Under the pieces are notes generated by a model. It did not search any database. It had not been told where the DNA came from and was given only the letters and a program-made list of their open reading frames with translations. A program made the position numbers and the translations under genes. 64,000 bases of DNA. Origin: Mycolicibacter virginiensis. Its GTDB lineage: Bacteria > Actinomycetota > Actinomycetes > Mycobacteriales > Mycobacteriaceae. The DNA is taken from NCBI RefSeq assembly GCF_022374935.2, contig NZ_CP092430.2, positions 3,844,001 to 3,908,000 on the forward strand, written 5' to 3'. Of the stretch, positions 38,750 through 49,412 are shown piece by piece. Numbering within the stretch: position 1 is the stretch's first letter; each line of letters opens with the position of its first letter.

Positions 38750-40077
38750 TTGAGGAACCCTTCGTAGTTGCGCTGCATGAGCTGGCTCTCGATCTGCTTC
38801 ACCGTGTCCAGACCGACGCCGATCATGATCAGCACCGCGGTGCCGCCGAAGGGCAGGTTCTGAACGGTGCCCGAACTGCCCATGTGCAGGAACAGGTTGG
38901 GCAGCACCGAGATGACGCCAAGGTAGATCGAGCCAGGCAGCGTGATCCGGCTGAGCACATAGCGCAGGTAGTCCGCCGTCGGGCGTCCCGGCCGGATGCC
39001 CGGAATGAAGCCGCCGAACTTCTTCATCTCGTCGGCCCGCTCGTCGGGGTTGAACGTGATCGACACATAGAAGTACGTGAAGAAGATGATCAGCCCGAAG
39101 TACAGCGCGATGTAGACGAAGTTGGACGGGTCAGACAGGTAGGTGCTGACGAACTTGTCCCACCAGCTGTTGCCCGGGCCGCCGCTGCCACTGTGGACCA
39201 GCTGGGTGATCAGCTGCGGAATGTAGATCAGCGATGAGGCGAAGATGACCGGGATAACGCCGGCCTGGTTGACCTTCAGCGGCAGGTACGTCGAGGTACC
39301 GCCGTACATGCGCCGGCCCACCATGCGCTTGGCGTACTGCACCGGGATACGGCGCTGGCCCTGCTCCACGAAGACCACGCCGACGACGATGGCCAGCGCC
39401 GCCAGGCAGACCATGGTGAACACCACGGCGCCGCGGGAGTCGAGGATGGTCTTGCCCTCGATCGGAATGCGGGCGGCGATACCGACGAAGATCAGCAGCG
39501 ACATGCCGTTGCCGATGCCGCGCTCGGTGATGAGCTCACCGAGCCACATCACCAGCACCGCGCCGGAGGTCATCACCAGCACGATCACGATCAGGGTGAA
39601 GATGCTGTGGTCGGAGATGATGTCGTGGCGCAGGCTGCAGGTCTGCAGCAATCCGCCGTTGGCGGCCAGCGCCACGATGCTGGTGGCCTGCAGAACAGCC
39701 AGCGCAACCGTCAGATAACGGGTGTACTGCGTCATCTTGTTCTGGCCGGACTGGCCTTCTTTACGCAATTCCTCGAAGCGCGGGATCACCACGGTGAGCA
39801 ACTGCACGATGATGCTGGCGGTGATGTAAGGCATCACGCCGATGGCAAACACCGTCAGCTGCAGCAGTGCGCCGCCGGAGAACAGGTTGATCAGTGAGTA
39901 CACCTGCGCGGCGTCGCCGCCGCTGACTTCCTTGATGCACTGCTGCACGTTCTGGTAGTCGACGCCGGGCGACGGGATCGCGGCTCCCAGGCGGTACACC
40001 ACGATGATGCCCAGCGCGAACAAGATCTTGCGCCTCAGGTCGACCGTCCGCAGTGATGAGATGAAAGCCGAGAACAC
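38746..40077 (-). CDS. secY: Preprotein translocase subunit SecY
   Basis: A 443-residue, ten-helix channel subunit of the Sec translocase. Signature stretches are [40 protein letters not shown] and [15 protein letters not shown]; the C-terminal loop [20 protein letters not shown] contacts the ribosome and SecA. The start is GTG 40077, six bases after AGGAGG on the minus strand. It is followed by adk with a 4-bp overlap. In many bacteria secY follows rplO directly; here about 18.5 kb of other genes separate them. Confidence 0.97.
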   Translation of the reverse strand: MFSAFISSLRTVDLRRKILFALGIIVVYRLGAAIPSPGVDYQNVQQCIKEVSGGDAAQVYSLINLFSGGALLQLTVFAIGVMPYITASIIVQLLTVVIPRFEELRKEGQSGQNKMTQYTRYLTVALAVLQATSIVALAANGGLLQTCSLRHDIISDHSIFTLIVIVLVMTSGAVLVMWLGELITERGIGNGMSLLIFVGIAARIPIEGKTILDSRGAVVFTMVCLAALAIVVGVVFVEQGQRRIPVQYAKRMVGRRMYGGTSTYLPLKVNQAGVIPVIFASSLIYIPQLITQLVHSGSGGPGNSWWDKFVSTYLSDPSNFVYIALYFGLIIFFTYFYVSITFNPDERADEMKKFGGFIPGIRPGRPTADYLRYVLSRITLPGSIYLGVISVLPNLFLHMGSSGTVQNLPFGGTAVLIMIGVGLDTVKQIESQLMQRNYEGFLK

Positions 40078-40392
40078 TCTTCTCCTCCTGCGCAGCCGAG
40101 GTCCGGTCGCGGCGTTCCAATGGGCTGTTGTGTCCCAGCCCCGGTTAGTCCTGGGTTAGTCCTGCGTTTTCGCGTCCACGTGCCGGCCGATCACGACAAG
40201 GCCACGCGTGTCTTAAGCGCGTCAGCAGTCTACGAGAGTAACAGCTGCGCACCGCGGGCCGGGCGGGCGTTGGCGGCACTGACAGCGCGCGATCAGCGTA
40301 GCGGCGTACAGTCGGCGATGGCTCGTTAAATACGCTAACTAACTTCCCGGCGGCACTCGACCGGCAGAGCTAGATAGATAGGAGTGCGCACT
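40078..40392. other. 315-bp divergent gap between secY and methyltransferase gene
   Basis: No coding frame is convincing here. On the minus strand TAGACT (40232-40227) is a good -10 for secY, about 150 bp upstream of its start, with a poor -35; the secY AGGAGG is at the other end. On the plus strand TACGCT (40331-40336) in an AT-rich patch could be the -10 for the methyltransferase gene. No strong hairpin or operator is seen. Confidence 0.4.
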
Positions 40393-41325
40393 ATGGCACG
40401 TACCGCCCGATTCGATGGAGACACCTGGGACCTGGCCTCCAGCGTGGGAATCACCGCCACCGGCGTGGCCGTGGGCCGTGCGATCGCCAGCCGGGCCGCC
40501 CATCCCCTGATCAACGACCCGTTCGCCGAACCGTTGGTGCGCGCCGTCGGCCTGGACCTGTTCACCAGATTGGCCAGCGGTGAGATCGCCCCGGAAGACT
40601 TCGGCGACCAAGCCCCGAAGGACATGGCCCGGATGGCCGACAACATGGCGGCCCGCACCCGCTTCTTCGACGACTTCTTCACCGACGCGGGCGCTGCCGG
40701 CATCCGCCAGGCCGTCATCCTGGCGTCCGGGCTGGACTCGCGTGCCTACCGGCTGGACTGGCCGTCCGGCACCATTGTCTATGAGGTCGACCAGCCCGAG
40801 GTGATCGAGTTCAAGACCCGGGTGCTGGCCGCCCACGGCGCGCAGCCCACCGCCGATCGGCGGACCGTCTCGATCGATCTGCGCGAGGACTGGCCGGCGG
40901 AGCTACAGGCGGCCGGCTTCGATCCCGCCCTGCCGACTGCCTGGAGCGCGGAGGGACTACTGGGCTACCTGCCCCCCGACGCGCAGGACCGGCTGCTGGA
41001 CACCGTCACCGCCCTGAGCGCACCGGGCAGCCGGATCGCCACCGAGAGCACGCCCGGCCTCGACGCGGCCACCGAAGAACAGGCACGTCGGCGCATGCAG
41101 GAGTCCGCGGAACGGATGCGCAGCCACGGGGTCGACATCAACCTGGCCGAACTGCTCTATTTCGGGGACCGCAACGAAGCCGGCAGTTATCTGGCGGGGC
41201 ACGACTGGCGGGTCGACAGCCACGACGTCGGCGCGCTGTTCGCCGAGTACGGGCTGCCACCGTTGGACGTCGATGAGGAGCCCGGCTTCGGCAAGCTGGC
41301 CTACATCAGCGCGGTCCGGGGCTGA
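40393..41325 (+). CDS. SAM-dependent methyltransferase, Rv0731c-like (first of pair)
   Basis: A 310-residue protein of the mycobacterial TIGR00027/leucine carboxyl methyltransferase-like family. Typical segments are [20 protein letters not shown], the SAM-site [39 protein letters not shown] and [20 protein letters not shown]. Substrates are unknown for most members; multiple paralogs are usual in this genus. ATG 40393 follows ATAGGAG by 8 bp and was preferred to GTG 40384. The second copy begins 5 bp after the stop. Position next to secY matches Rv0731c. Confidence 0.93.
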   Translation: MARTARFDGDTWDLASSVGITATGVAVGRAIASRAAHPLINDPFAEPLVRAVGLDLFTRLASGEIAPEDFGDQAPKDMARMADNMAARTRFFDDFFTDAGAAGIRQAVILASGLDSRAYRLDWPSGTIVYEVDQPEVIEFKTRVLAAHGAQPTADRRTVSIDLREDWPAELQAAGFDPALPTAWSAEGLLGYLPPDAQDRLLDTVTALSAPGSRIATESTPGLDAATEEQARRRMQESAERMRSHGVDINLAELLYFGDRNEAGSYLAGHDWRVDSHDVGALFAEYGLPPLDVDEEPGFGKLAYISAVRG

Positions 41326-41330
41326 CGGCC

Positions 41331-42239
41331 ATGGCACGCACTGAGAACGACAGCTGGGACCTGGCCTCCAGTGTGGGCACCACCGCCACCATGGTGGCCG
41401 CTGCCCGCGCGCTGGCCACCGCGGAAGCCGAGCCGATCATCTCCGACCCCTTCGCAGCGCCGCTGGTACGGGCGGTCGGGATCGACTTCTTCACCAAGAT
41501 GGTCGACGGCACGCTGGATCCGGCGGTGGCCGCCGAAGCCAAATCCGCCGCCGAACCGATGACCGCCGTGATGGCAGTGCGCACCCGGTTCTTCGACGAT
41601 TTCTTCCTGCAAGCCGCCGATGCGGGCGTTCGGCAGTCGGTCATCCTTGCCGCCGGACTGGATTCGCGGGCCTACCGGCTGGGCTGGCCGGCCGGCAGCG
41701 TCGTCTACGAGATCGACCAGCCGGACGTGATCGAGTTCAAGTCCCGCACACTGGCCGACTTGGGAGCCCAGCCGACCGCCGATCGCCGCGCCGTGGCCGT
41801 CGATCTGCGCGACGACTGGCCGGCCGCGTTGCGCGACAGCGGTTTTGACGAGACCAAGCCCACCGCGTGGAGCGCAGAGGGCCTGCTCATCTATCTGCCG
41901 CCGGATGCGCAGGACCGGCTGTTCGACCACATCACCGCGCTGAGCGCCCCGGGCAGCCGGGTGGCCACCGAGTACCACCCCGACGGCGCGGCCACACTGA
42001 GCGGCTCGAACCAGTCGCTGGGTCAGCGGTTCGCCGACCAGGGCCTGGATCTCGACATCACCACCTTGGTGTACTCCGGCGAGCGAAACCCGGTCGGAAC
42101 ATACCTGACCGAACGCGGGTGGCAGGTGCGCGAGCGCGGCCGCGAGACCGTGTTCGCCGACTACGGTCGCACCTTTCCCGACGGTGACATCGTGGCCCGG
42201 TTACGCAATTCGGTTGCGATCGAGGCGATTCGGCTCTAA
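41331..42239 (+). CDS. SAM-dependent methyltransferase, Rv0731c-like (second of pair)
   Basis: A 302-residue paralog of the preceding gene, alike over the full length: [47 protein letters not shown] and [20 protein letters not shown]. The 5-bp spacing indicates one transcript. The C-terminal third diverges most between the two ([19 protein letters not shown] here), which may reflect different acceptors. A perfect hairpin follows 26 bp after the stop, where the gene converges on the PGRS gene. Acceptor molecule unknown. Confidence 0.93.
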   Translation: MARTENDSWDLASSVGTTATMVAAARALATAEAEPIISDPFAAPLVRAVGIDFFTKMVDGTLDPAVAAEAKSAAEPMTAVMAVRTRFFDDFFLQAADAGVRQSVILAAGLDSRAYRLGWPAGSVVYEIDQPDVIEFKSRTLADLGAQPTADRRAVAVDLRDDWPAALRDSGFDETKPTAWSAEGLLIYLPPDAQDRLFDHITALSAPGSRVATEYHPDGAATLSGSNQSLGQRFADQGLDLDITTLVYSGERNPVGTYLTERGWQVRERGRETVFADYGRTFPDGDIVARLRNSVAIEAIRL

Positions 42240-42265
42240 GCGGCATTTCGCCACTTTCAACGACC

Positions 42266-42297
42266 ATGGCCGCCGGTCCCGAAGGACCGGCGGCCAT
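42266..42297. terminator. Bidirectional terminator hairpin, methyltransferase/PGRS
   Basis: atggccgccggtcc (42266-42279) pairs fully with ggaccggcggccat (42284-42297) around a 4-base loop. It lies between the convergent stops at 42239 and 42324 and is followed on the plus strand by a T-containing tgtcgtgttg. It is one of the strongest hairpins in the window. Confidence 0.85.
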
Positions 42298-42323
42298 TGT
42301 CGTGTTGCGGGGTGGCCGCGCTA

Positions 42324-45300
42324 TCAGCTCGGGGGGATGACCCCGCCGCCCTTGCCGCCCTCGCCGGGCTGCCCGGGCGGGCCGGCGGTGCCGCCACCGG
42401 CAGCCGAACCGCCACCGCCGGCCGGGCCACCAGGCCCGGCGGCGCCGGGGCCACCCGGAGTGCCATCGGCGCCGTTGCCACCGTCTTGGCCCGCGGTGCC
42501 GTTGGGGTTGTTGGCCGCACCGCCCTTACCGCCGAGGTTGCCGCCGGCCGCGTTTCCGCCGCTGCCGCCGTTACCGCCGCTGCCGCCGTTACCGCCGGCG
42601 CCACCGTTGGGGTTCGTCGCGCTGCCGTTACCGCCGCTCGCACCGGCGCCACCGGCGCCACCGTCGCCGCCCCTGCTGCCGTTACCGCCGGCGCCACCCT
42701 TGCCGCCGTCGCCGCCGTTGCCGGAGTTGCTGCCGCCGAGGCCGCCGTCGCCGCCCTTACCGCCGTAGCCACCGTCGGCGCCGTTGGACCCGTTGCCGCC
42801 GGTACCACCGGTGCCACCGGCACCTGCCGACTCGCCAGACGCGCTACCGGCGTCGGCGCCGGTACCACCGGTGCCGCCGTTTCCGCCCTTGCCGCCGATT
42901 CCGGTGCCATTACCGCCGGTGCCGCCAGTGCCGCCGTTGGGGTTGCCGGACTGATCGCCGTCGGTGCCGGTCGACCCGGTCCCCCCGGTCGTGCCGGGGC
43001 CGGTCGGGGCATTGGCGCCCTTACCGGCGTCGCCACCGTTACCGCCGTTTCCGTCGGCGCCGGCGTTGCCGCCCTTGCCGCCGTTGCCGCCGTACTGGCC
43101 AGTGCTGGTCGCGTCGGCACCCTTGCCACCGTTGCCGCCGTTACCGCCGGTGCCGGTCGATCCGGCCTTGCCGTTCGCGGCTTGGCTCCCGTCACCGCCG
43201 GTGCCGCCCGTGCCGGCGGTTCCTGCCGTGCCGCGGTCGCCGCCGTCACCACCGTTGCCGCCGTGGCCGCCGTGCGCGCCCGATCCGGTGGTGTTGGTGG
43301 CGATCCCGTCGCCGCCGTTGCCGCCGTTGCCGGCGTTACCGGCGTTACCGGCGTTGCCGCCCTTGCCGCCAGCACCGGCGCTGCCGCTGCCGCTGGCCCC
43401 GGTACCGGCCGCGCCACCGTTGCCGCCACTGGCGCCGTTGCCACCGTTGCCGCCGCTGCTGGCGTCGCCGCCGGCGGAGCCGTCCGGGTTCGCGGTGGTG
43501 CCATTGCCCCCGGTGGTGCCGTTACTGCCGTGGCCGCCGTTGCCGCCGTTGCCACCAGCACCGCCGGCTCCACCGTTGCCCCCGACGCCGGAGTTGGTGC
43601 CGCCCAGACCGCCCGCACCGCCGTTACCGCCGGCGGTGCCGTTGCCGCCGTCGGTGCCGTCGACGCTCGGGTCCGTGGAGTTGGTGCCGTTGGCGCCGTT
43701 GAAGCCGTTGCCGCCCGCACCGCCGTTACCACCCCGGCCATCGGGACCGGCGTTACCGCCCTTGCCGCCGTCGCCGCCGGTCTGGTTCGCGTTGGTCGCC
43801 GCACCGCCCTTGCCGCCGGCGCCACCGTCGCCGCCGGTCGCATTGGCACCGGTGGAACCGTTGGCCGCCTGGGTGGCTCCGTCGCCGCTGGTTCCGCCCT
43901 GGCCGCCGGCCCCGGCCGTACCACGCACGCCGCCGTCGCCACCGTCGCCACCGTTGCCGGCCGCCGCACCGGCACCACCGCCTAGACCGGCGCCACCGGC
44001 ACCGCCGTTACCGGCGTTGCCGGCGTTTCCGCCCGCACCACCGACTCCGCCGTCGCCGGCGTTGCCATCCTTGCCGTCGGTGGCAGTGCCGCCGACACCG
44101 CCGTTGCCGCCACTACCACCCGTGCCGCCGATACCGCCGTTGCCGGCGTCGCCGCCGTCCGTACCGTTGCCGCCGGGCAGGGTGGCGTCGATACCAGCGG
44201 TGCCGTTGGCGCCGCTTCCGCCGATACCGCCGACGCCACCGGCCCCGCCGACACCGCCGTTTCCGGCGTCACCGGAGGTGGTGCCCCCTGCGCCACCGGC
44301 GCCACCGTTACCACCCTGGCCGCCATCGCCGCCGAGGGTGCCGTTGCCGTTGCCGTCGGTCACACCCGCCAGGCCGTTGGCACCCGTACCGCCGGCGCCG
44401 CCGTCACCACCGATGCCGATGGCCCCGGCGTTACCGCCGGCACCACCGTTACCGCCGTTGCTTCCAGGTGCGGTCGCGTCGAATCCTCGACCGCCGTTAC
44501 CGCCGTTGCCGCCTGCGGTGGCGTCCGCGCCGACTGTGCCGTCAGTTCCGGCGGTACCGCCTTCGCCACCGGTGCCGGCTCCGGCGCCGGTGCCGCCCAG
44601 GCCGGCCTGTCCGCGGTTGCCGCCGTCGCCGCCCTTACCGCCGTCGGGGTTGTCGGCGTCACCGGCGGCACCGGTTCCGCCGTTGCCGGCGTTCCCGGCG
44701 TTCCCGCCGTCACCGGCGTTCCCACCGTCACCGTTGCTGCCGCCATTGCCGTTCGCCGCGGTGCCGGCATTGCCGCCCACGCCGCCATTGCCGCCCACGC
44801 CACCGTTGCCGCCATCGCCGGCGTTGCCGCCCGCGCCGTCGTCGACGCCGGCCACCCCGGTCGCTCCGTCCTGACCGGTACCGCCGCTGCCGCCCGTTGC
44901 GCCGTTGCCGCCGTCGCCGCCGTCGCCGGCGTTACCAGCAAGCGCGCCGCCGTTGCCGCCGGCGCCACCGGCACCACCGTTGCCGCCGGCACCGCCGGTA
45001 CCACCGGATGCGCCGGGCACGTCGCCGTCAGTACCGACTGCGCCCAGCGCACCGCTACCGCCGGCTGCACCGTTGCCGCCGTTGCCGATCAGACCACCGT
45101 GGCCGCCGGCACCGCCGGCCCCGCCGTCGGCACCCGGAACGGCGTTCGGGTCAGCGGAGGCGTCATAGCCCGCGCCGCCGTTGCCGCCGTTGCCGTGAAT
45201 GCCAGTCACTCCGGTCCCGGCCACGCCGTCGAGACCGTTGACACCGCTGGCCGGGTTGCCGCCGGTGCCGTGCACACCGGCGACGCCGGCGTTGCCCGCC

Positions 45301-47300
45301 GTACCGGGGTCACCACCGTTGCCGCCCTTGCCGCCGTTGGGGTTTTCGGCGTTGCCGGCCGCGCCGTTGCCACCGTTGCCGGGGGTGTTGGCGTTGCCGC
45401 CGTTACCGGCGTCGCCGCCGTTGCCGTTGAGCCCGACCACGCCGTTGTAGACGACGCCCGCGTTGCCACCGTTACCGCCGGCGCCACCGTCACCGCCGCT
45501 GCCGCCGCGACCACCATCCTGGCCGTCCTGGCCCGGAAGGATCCCGTCCGCGCCGTTGGCACCGGCTCCGCCGTCGCCGCCATCCGCGCCGTTGCCACCG
45601 TTGCCGCCGTTGCCGGAGTTCCCGGCATCGCGTCCACCGGCGCCACCGTGTCCACCGTTGCCGCCGTAACCGCCGACCTTGCCGTCCACACCGGCGTCGC
45701 CGGGGTTGGCGCCGTCGGCACCGGCGGCGCTGTCGCCGCCATGGCCGCCGTTACCGCCGTTACCGCCGTCGCCGATCCGGCCTGCGGCGCCACCGTTTCC
45801 GGCAGCACCACCGTTCTGACCCTGGCCGTCGGCGAGCACGCCGCCGTTGCCGCCGTTACCACCGTGACCGCCGTTGCCACCACTGATGGCCACCGCACCG
45901 TCCGCGCCGGAGGCGGCGCGGGTGCCGTCGCTGTTCAGACCACCGAGGCCCGCGATGCCGACGATGCCACGGTCACCGCCGGCGCCACCGTTACCGCCGT
46001 CGCCGGCGGACAGGCCCGTTCCATCGTTGCCACCGTTGCCGCCGTTGCCGCCGTTGCCGGCATTGCCGGCGTCACCGGCGCTGCCGCCGGCCCCGGCCAC
46101 ACCGGACGCACCAGCCGGGTGGATGCCGAGGAATCCGCCCGCGCCGCCCTTGCCCGCGTTTCCACCGGCGCCACCGTTGCCGCCGTTGCCACCGTTACCG
46201 GCGTCCATGCCGTCTTGTCCGGGCAGGCCGCTGCTGACGCCGGCGCCACCGGCGTTGGTGCCATGCAGGCCGTTCTGACCATCACCGCCGGCGCCACCGT
46301 CGCCGCCGACACCACCGTTGCCGCCGTTGCCCGCGGCACCGAACAGCAAGCCCGCGCGGCCGCCGGTACCACCGTTGCCGCCGATGCCGCCGAAGCCGCC
46401 GTGATCACCGCTCGCGCCGAACGTGGCTCCGTCGGCACCGTCGCCCCCGAAACCTCCGGCGCCACCGGCACCACCGGCCCCGCCGTTGCCGATGAAGATG
46501 GCCGCGCCGCCGGTTCCACCGAAACCACCTGCGCCACCGCCGATTCCACCGACACCGCCGGCACCGCCCAGGCCTCCGTTGCCCAGCAGCCAGCCACCGG
46601 CACCGCCGTCACCGCCGTTACCGGCGTCGCCACCGGCAATACCAGCGAGTCCGGCGCCACCCGCGCCGCCATTGCCGATCAGTCCGGCCGCTCCGCCGAT
46701 CCCACCGTCGGCGTTGATGGCGTCACCGGCCACCCCGGCGCCGCCGTCGCCGAACAGGAAACCACCGTCGCCGAGGTTGCCGAAGAGTCCCGAGCTGCCC
46801 AGCAGCGAGTCGTTGACCCCGTCGAAGCCGTCGATGCCGTTACCGATCAGCACCCGGCCGAACAGGTCGACGAAGGGCTGGTTGACGAGGTTGAGCAGCG
46901 GTTCGGCGTAGCCCATCAGGTCTTGGCTGATGGCATACAGCGGTAGGTAGACGTAGTTCTGGAAGCCCGTGTAGAGCACATGGTCCATCTCCGCCAGCCA
47001 GGGGCCCAACGGCTGTGTCGGGTCGAAGGCGAAAATGCTGGAGTCGAACGCGGCACCCGCGTCCAGGCCGTCCAGGAAATCGGCCGACGACCCGGTGAGC
47101 CACAGGTCCGAGCCAACCGACCAGGACTCGAACATCTCCAGGATGGGCTGCGAGAACAGGTCGTCGAAGTCCGCGCTGGCGGGAGCGGTTGCGACCGGGC
47201 TCACCCCGAAGGCCAGGAATGCGCCGACTGCGCTACCCGCGCCGGCCACCCGCCGAGCGACGCCACGGGCACTTTGCCGACGGTCACGACTCTGTTTCAT
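42324..47300 (-). CDS. PGRS-repeat secreted protein without PE domain (1658 aa)
   Basis: ATG 47300 is preferred because GGGAG lies 8 bp upstream; an in-frame ATG at 47327 would add nine residues. The N-terminus has arginines ([20 protein letters not shown]), a hydrophobic core and an ASA-D cleavage site, a Tat-like or Sec-like leader. About 110 non-repetitive residues follow ([20 protein letters not shown]), ending in [20 protein letters not shown], which resembles the GRPLI linker of PE_PGRS proteins. Then about 1480 residues of GGxGG-type PGRS repeats run to a GGGVIPPS end. There is no PE domain and no cysteine in the N-domain. A surface or secreted role is inferred from PE_PGRS relatives; export by ESX-5 seems unlikely without PE. 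Confidence 0.85.
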   Translation of the reverse strand: MKQSRDRRQSARGVARRVAGAGSAVGAFLAFGVSPVATAPASADFDDLFSQPILEMFESWSVGSDLWLTGSSADFLDGLDAGAAFDSSIFAFDPTQPLGPWLAEMDHVLYTGFQNYVYLPLYAISQDLMGYAEPLLNLVNQPFVDLFGRVLIGNGIDGFDGVNDSLLGSSGLFGNLGDGGFLFGDGGAGVAGDAINADGGIGGAAGLIGNGGAGGAGLAGIAGGDAGNGGDGGAGGWLLGNGGLGGAGGVGGIGGGAGGFGGTGGAAIFIGNGGAGGAGGAGGFGGDGADGATFGASGDHGGFGGIGGNGGTGGRAGLLFGAAGNGGNGGVGGDGGAGGDGQNGLHGTNAGGAGVSSGLPGQDGMDAGNGGNGGNGGAGGNAGKGGAGGFLGIHPAGASGVAGAGGSAGDAGNAGNGGNGGNGGNDGTGLSAGDGGNGGAGGDRGIVGIAGLGGLNSDGTRAASGADGAVAISGGNGGHGGNGGNGGVLADGQGQNGGAAGNGGAAGRIGDGGNGGNGGHGGDSAAGADGANPGDAGVDGKVGGYGGNGGHGGAGGRDAGNSGNGGNGGNGADGGDGGAGANGADGILPGQDGQDGGRGGSGGDGGAGGNGGNAGVVYNGVVGLNGNGGDAGNGGNANTPGNGGNGAAGNAENPNGGKGGNGGDPGTAGNAGVAGVHGTGGNPASGVNGLDGVAGTGVTGIHGNGGNGGAGYDASADPNAVPGADGGAGGAGGHGGLIGNGGNGAAGGSGALGAVGTDGDVPGASGGTGGAGGNGGAGGAGGNGGALAGNAGDGGDGGNGATGGSGGTGQDGATGVAGVDDGAGGNAGDGGNGGVGGNGGVGGNAGTAANGNGGSNGDGGNAGDGGNAGNAGNGGTGAAGDADNPDGGKGGDGGNRGQAGLGGTGAGAGTGGEGGTAGTDGTVGADATAGGNGGNGGRGFDATAPGSNGGNGGAGGNAGAIGIGGDGGAGGTGANGLAGVTDGNGNGTLGGDGGQGGNGGAGGAGGTTSGDAGNGGVGGAGGVGGIGGSGANGTAGIDATLPGGNGTDGGDAGNGGIGGTGGSGGNGGVGGTATDGKDGNAGDGGVGGAGGNAGNAGNGGAGGAGLGGGAGAAAGNGGDGGDGGVRGTAGAGGQGGTSGDGATQAANGSTGANATGGDGGAGGKGGAATNANQTGGDGGKGGNAGPDGRGGNGGAGGNGFNGANGTNSTDPSVDGTDGGNGTAGGNGGAGGLGGTNSGVGGNGGAGGAGGNGGNGGHGSNGTTGGNGTTANPDGSAGGDASSGGNGGNGASGGNGGAAGTGASGSGSAGAGGKGGNAGNAGNAGNGGNGGDGIATNTTGSGAHGGHGGNGGDGGDRGTAGTAGTGGTGGDGSQAANGKAGSTGTGGNGGNGGKGADATSTGQYGGNGGKGGNAGADGNGGNGGDAGKGANAPTGPGTTGGTGSTGTDGDQSGNPNGGTGGTGGNGTGIGGKGGNGGTGGTGADAGSASGESAGAGGTGGTGGNGSNGADGGYGGKGGDGGLGGSNSGNGGDGGKGGAGGNGSRGGDGGAGGAGASGGNGSATNPNGGAGGNGGSGGNGGSGGNAAGGNLGGKGGAANNPNGTAGQDGGNGADGTPGGPGAAGPGGPAGGGGSAAGGGTAGPPGQPGEGGKGGGVIPPS

Positions 47301-47783
47301 GCCGAATCTCCCAATTTCTGAATTCATTGCCTAATTAATCGCCGGTTCAGCATGAAATCCGCGAACCGTAACGACTCACTCGCGCTGCAAGCTAGCCGAA
47401 TTTGACGTCGCCGACGAATTGAAAATTAGGTATTCACAGAGCCTCGTGCTGCGATAAACCATGATTGACCTGAGAATTAGCCGAAATTGAGAGGTGCGCC
47501 ATATGGGCGACATCATGATTTACTGACGGCTGTGACCACCGCCACGCATTAGGTAATATTGCTTACGGGTCAGCCCCCATATTGAAATAGCAACGCCCTT
47601 GAAAAAGGACTAACGGCCCTATCGGACGATCGCAGGCCTCGGCAGGACAACCGTCGGGACCAGTTGCGGGATGGCAACGCTGTCCAGCCCTACGCTTAGC
47701 CACTGACGCTCAGCCCCGCCGCGGCCCCCGGCGAAATCGCCATTCGGCGATAGCCGGGCGACCGGCGACGGTATAACCACCCC
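47301..47783. other. 483-bp divergent gap, AT-rich for this genome
   Basis: This is the AT-richest long stretch in the window and separates the smaller PGRS gene from the hydrolase gene. No ORF is convincing: short frames such as one at 47502 end within a few codons. TATAAC at 47772-47777, 6 bp before ATG 47784, may be a leaderless -10 for the hydrolase. A minus-strand promoter for the PGRS gene must lie here, but no clean -35/-10 pair was found. The composition suggests acquired DNA or an extended regulatory region. Confidence 0.45.
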
Positions 47784-49016
47784 ATGGTGCTCAAGGTCAA
47801 GGTTCCCCAGGATCTGATCGGCGGCGACGTCGATGTGGGCTACGGCAAGGTCGCCGATGCGTTCCGGGCCAACTTTGCAGCAGGCCGGGAGGTGGGCGCC
47901 GCGGTCGCGGTGTATCGCGACGGCGTCAAAGTCGTTGACCTGTGGGGCGGCTACCGCGACGGGGTTACGCGTGCACCATGGCAGCAGGACACCATGGTCA
48001 ACGTCTTCTCCAGCACCAAGGGTGTGGCGGCCCTGACCGTGGCACTGGCCGTCTCGCGGGGACTGTTCGGCTACGACGACACGGTGGCAACCCATTGGCC
48101 GGAGTTCGCCCAGGCCGGCAAGGGGGACGTCACGATCCGCCAATTGCTGGGCCATCAGGCCGGGCTGAGCTCGCTGAAGCCCGCACCCAATCTGGCCGAT
48201 GTCGCCGCCCCGGATCGACTGGCGCCCATGCTCGCCGCGCAGAAACCGCTGTGGGCGCCCGGCACCCGGCACGGCTATCACGCGATCTCGTTGGGCTGGT
48301 ACGAATCCGAACTCATCCGTCGCACCGACCCGGCGGGTCGCACCTTGGGCCGGTACTTCGCCGACGAGATCGCTCGGCCACTCGGACTGAACCTGCACAT
48401 CGGCCTGCCCACCTCGGTAACCCGCGATCAAGTGGCGTTGCTGCACCAGTGGAAGCGCGCAGAGTCGCTACTGCACCTCAATGTGATGCCGGCGGCCCTG
48501 GTGGCGGCATCGTTCAATCCGTTCGGGCTGCTGGGACGGGCGAGTTCCCTGCCCCGTGACATCAAACCCTGGGACGGCGACTACAACCGCGACGAGGTGC
48601 GTGCCGTGGAGATCCCGTCGGCCAACGGGATCGGCTCCGCCTCGGCGATCGCGCGGCTCTACGGCGCTGCCGCAACCTCGGATCCGGTGCTACCGCTGAG
48701 CCCCGATGTGCACGACGAACTCACCGCGATGCCGGCACCACCATCTCGCGGAGAACGCGACAAGGTCTTGGGTGTGGAGGTGGTGTTCTCGCTGGGGTTG
48801 TCCAAGCCGGCGTTCGCCTCGGCCTTCGGTTCCTCGGACAGGGCTTATGGCACACCGGGTTTCGGTGGTTCTTTCGGATTCGCCGATCCCGACACCGGCA
48901 TCGGTTACTCGTATGTGATGAACCGCTTGGGTTTTCACCTCTACAGCGATCCTCGCGAACTCGCGCTGCGCCAGGCCTTATTCCGCGACGTGTTGGGCAC
49001 CCGGCTGCAGTCCTGA
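47784..49016 (+). CDS. Serine hydrolase of the class C beta-lactamase/esterase fold
   Basis: A 410-residue protein of the beta-lactamase family 2 (EstB/LipL-like esterases). The SxxK motif is Ser76-x-x-Lys79 in NVFSSTKGVAAL. The second motif region is GYHAISLGWYESEL, where the tyrosine motif deviates from YxN. GTPGFGGSFGFADPDTG fits the third, HxG-like motif of esterase members. There is no signal peptide, so it is cytosolic or membrane-associated. Such mycobacterial proteins are usually carboxylesterases rather than true beta-lactamases. A TATAAC box 6 bp upstream hints at leaderless expression. The stop lies 3 bp from the convergent DUF732 gene. Confidence 0.88.
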   Translation: MVLKVKVPQDLIGGDVDVGYGKVADAFRANFAAGREVGAAVAVYRDGVKVVDLWGGYRDGVTRAPWQQDTMVNVFSSTKGVAALTVALAVSRGLFGYDDTVATHWPEFAQAGKGDVTIRQLLGHQAGLSSLKPAPNLADVAAPDRLAPMLAAQKPLWAPGTRHGYHAISLGWYESELIRRTDPAGRTLGRYFADEIARPLGLNLHIGLPTSVTRDQVALLHQWKRAESLLHLNVMPAALVAASFNPFGLLGRASSLPRDIKPWDGDYNRDEVRAVEIPSANGIGSASAIARLYGAAATSDPVLPLSPDVHDELTAMPAPPSRGERDKVLGVEVVFSLGLSKPAFASAFGSSDRAYGTPGFGGSFGFADPDTGIGYSYVMNRLGFHLYSDPRELALRQALFRDVLGTRLQS

Positions 49017-49019
49017 CCC

Positions 49020-49325
49020 CTACATGTACTGGGGGCAGTAGTGCGCCGTCGAGATCGCGGCGAACTGGCCGGCGGTCTGGATGGTGAATCCCGGGTTGGT
49101 GGCCTGCACCGCGACGACGGTGTCCATCGGGGACAGTCCAGCGTCCATCAGCTGGCACACCGCACGGCCTGCCGACACGGTTGCCTGGTCGCCGGCGCGG
49201 TGGCTCAGCCCGGCGCCCGAGAGAGTGGCCAGAAACTGCCCATCGACGCCGGACGGCGTGGCGTTGGCGGGGGCGGCCAGGACGACCATCGCGCTCAAGC
49301 CTGCCAGCAGCAGTAACCGTTTCAT
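49020..49325 (-). CDS. DUF732 small secreted protein
   Basis: A 101-residue protein with a signal peptide (MKRLLLLAGLSAMVVLAAPA, cleavage near ANA) and a DUF732 domain: DGQFLATLSGAGLS, GRAVCQLMDAGLSP and a closing TAHYCPQYM with a second cysteine. DUF732 proteins are small, exported and mycobacteria-specific, and their function is unknown. ATG 49325 gives a standard signal peptide; the frame extends seven codons upstream. It lies 87 bp downstream of sppA on the same strand. Confidence 0.88.
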   Translation of the reverse strand: MKRLLLLAGLSAMVVLAAPANATPSGVDGQFLATLSGAGLSHRAGDQATVSAGRAVCQLMDAGLSPMDTVVAVQATNPGFTIQTAGQFAAISTAHYCPQYM

Positions 49326-49412
49326 GGCTGTAAGCATGGGCGGCACCCGTTAAAGACGTGTTACCGAGCTTTTACTGCCGCGAAGAGAATTGTTGATTCG
49401 AAGTTACGCGCT

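Noticed and set aside
42297..44874. Long plus-strand frames opposite the 1658-aa PGRS gene
   Set aside because: They are Ala/Thr/Val/Gly or Pro/Leu/Ala low-complexity mirror images of the Gly-rich repeat, with no start signal or domain. They are by-products of GCC/GGC codon repeats.
47502..47526. Tiny ORF starting MGDIMIY in the 483-bp gap
   Set aside because: It has only seven codons and no ribosome-binding site; most likely chance.
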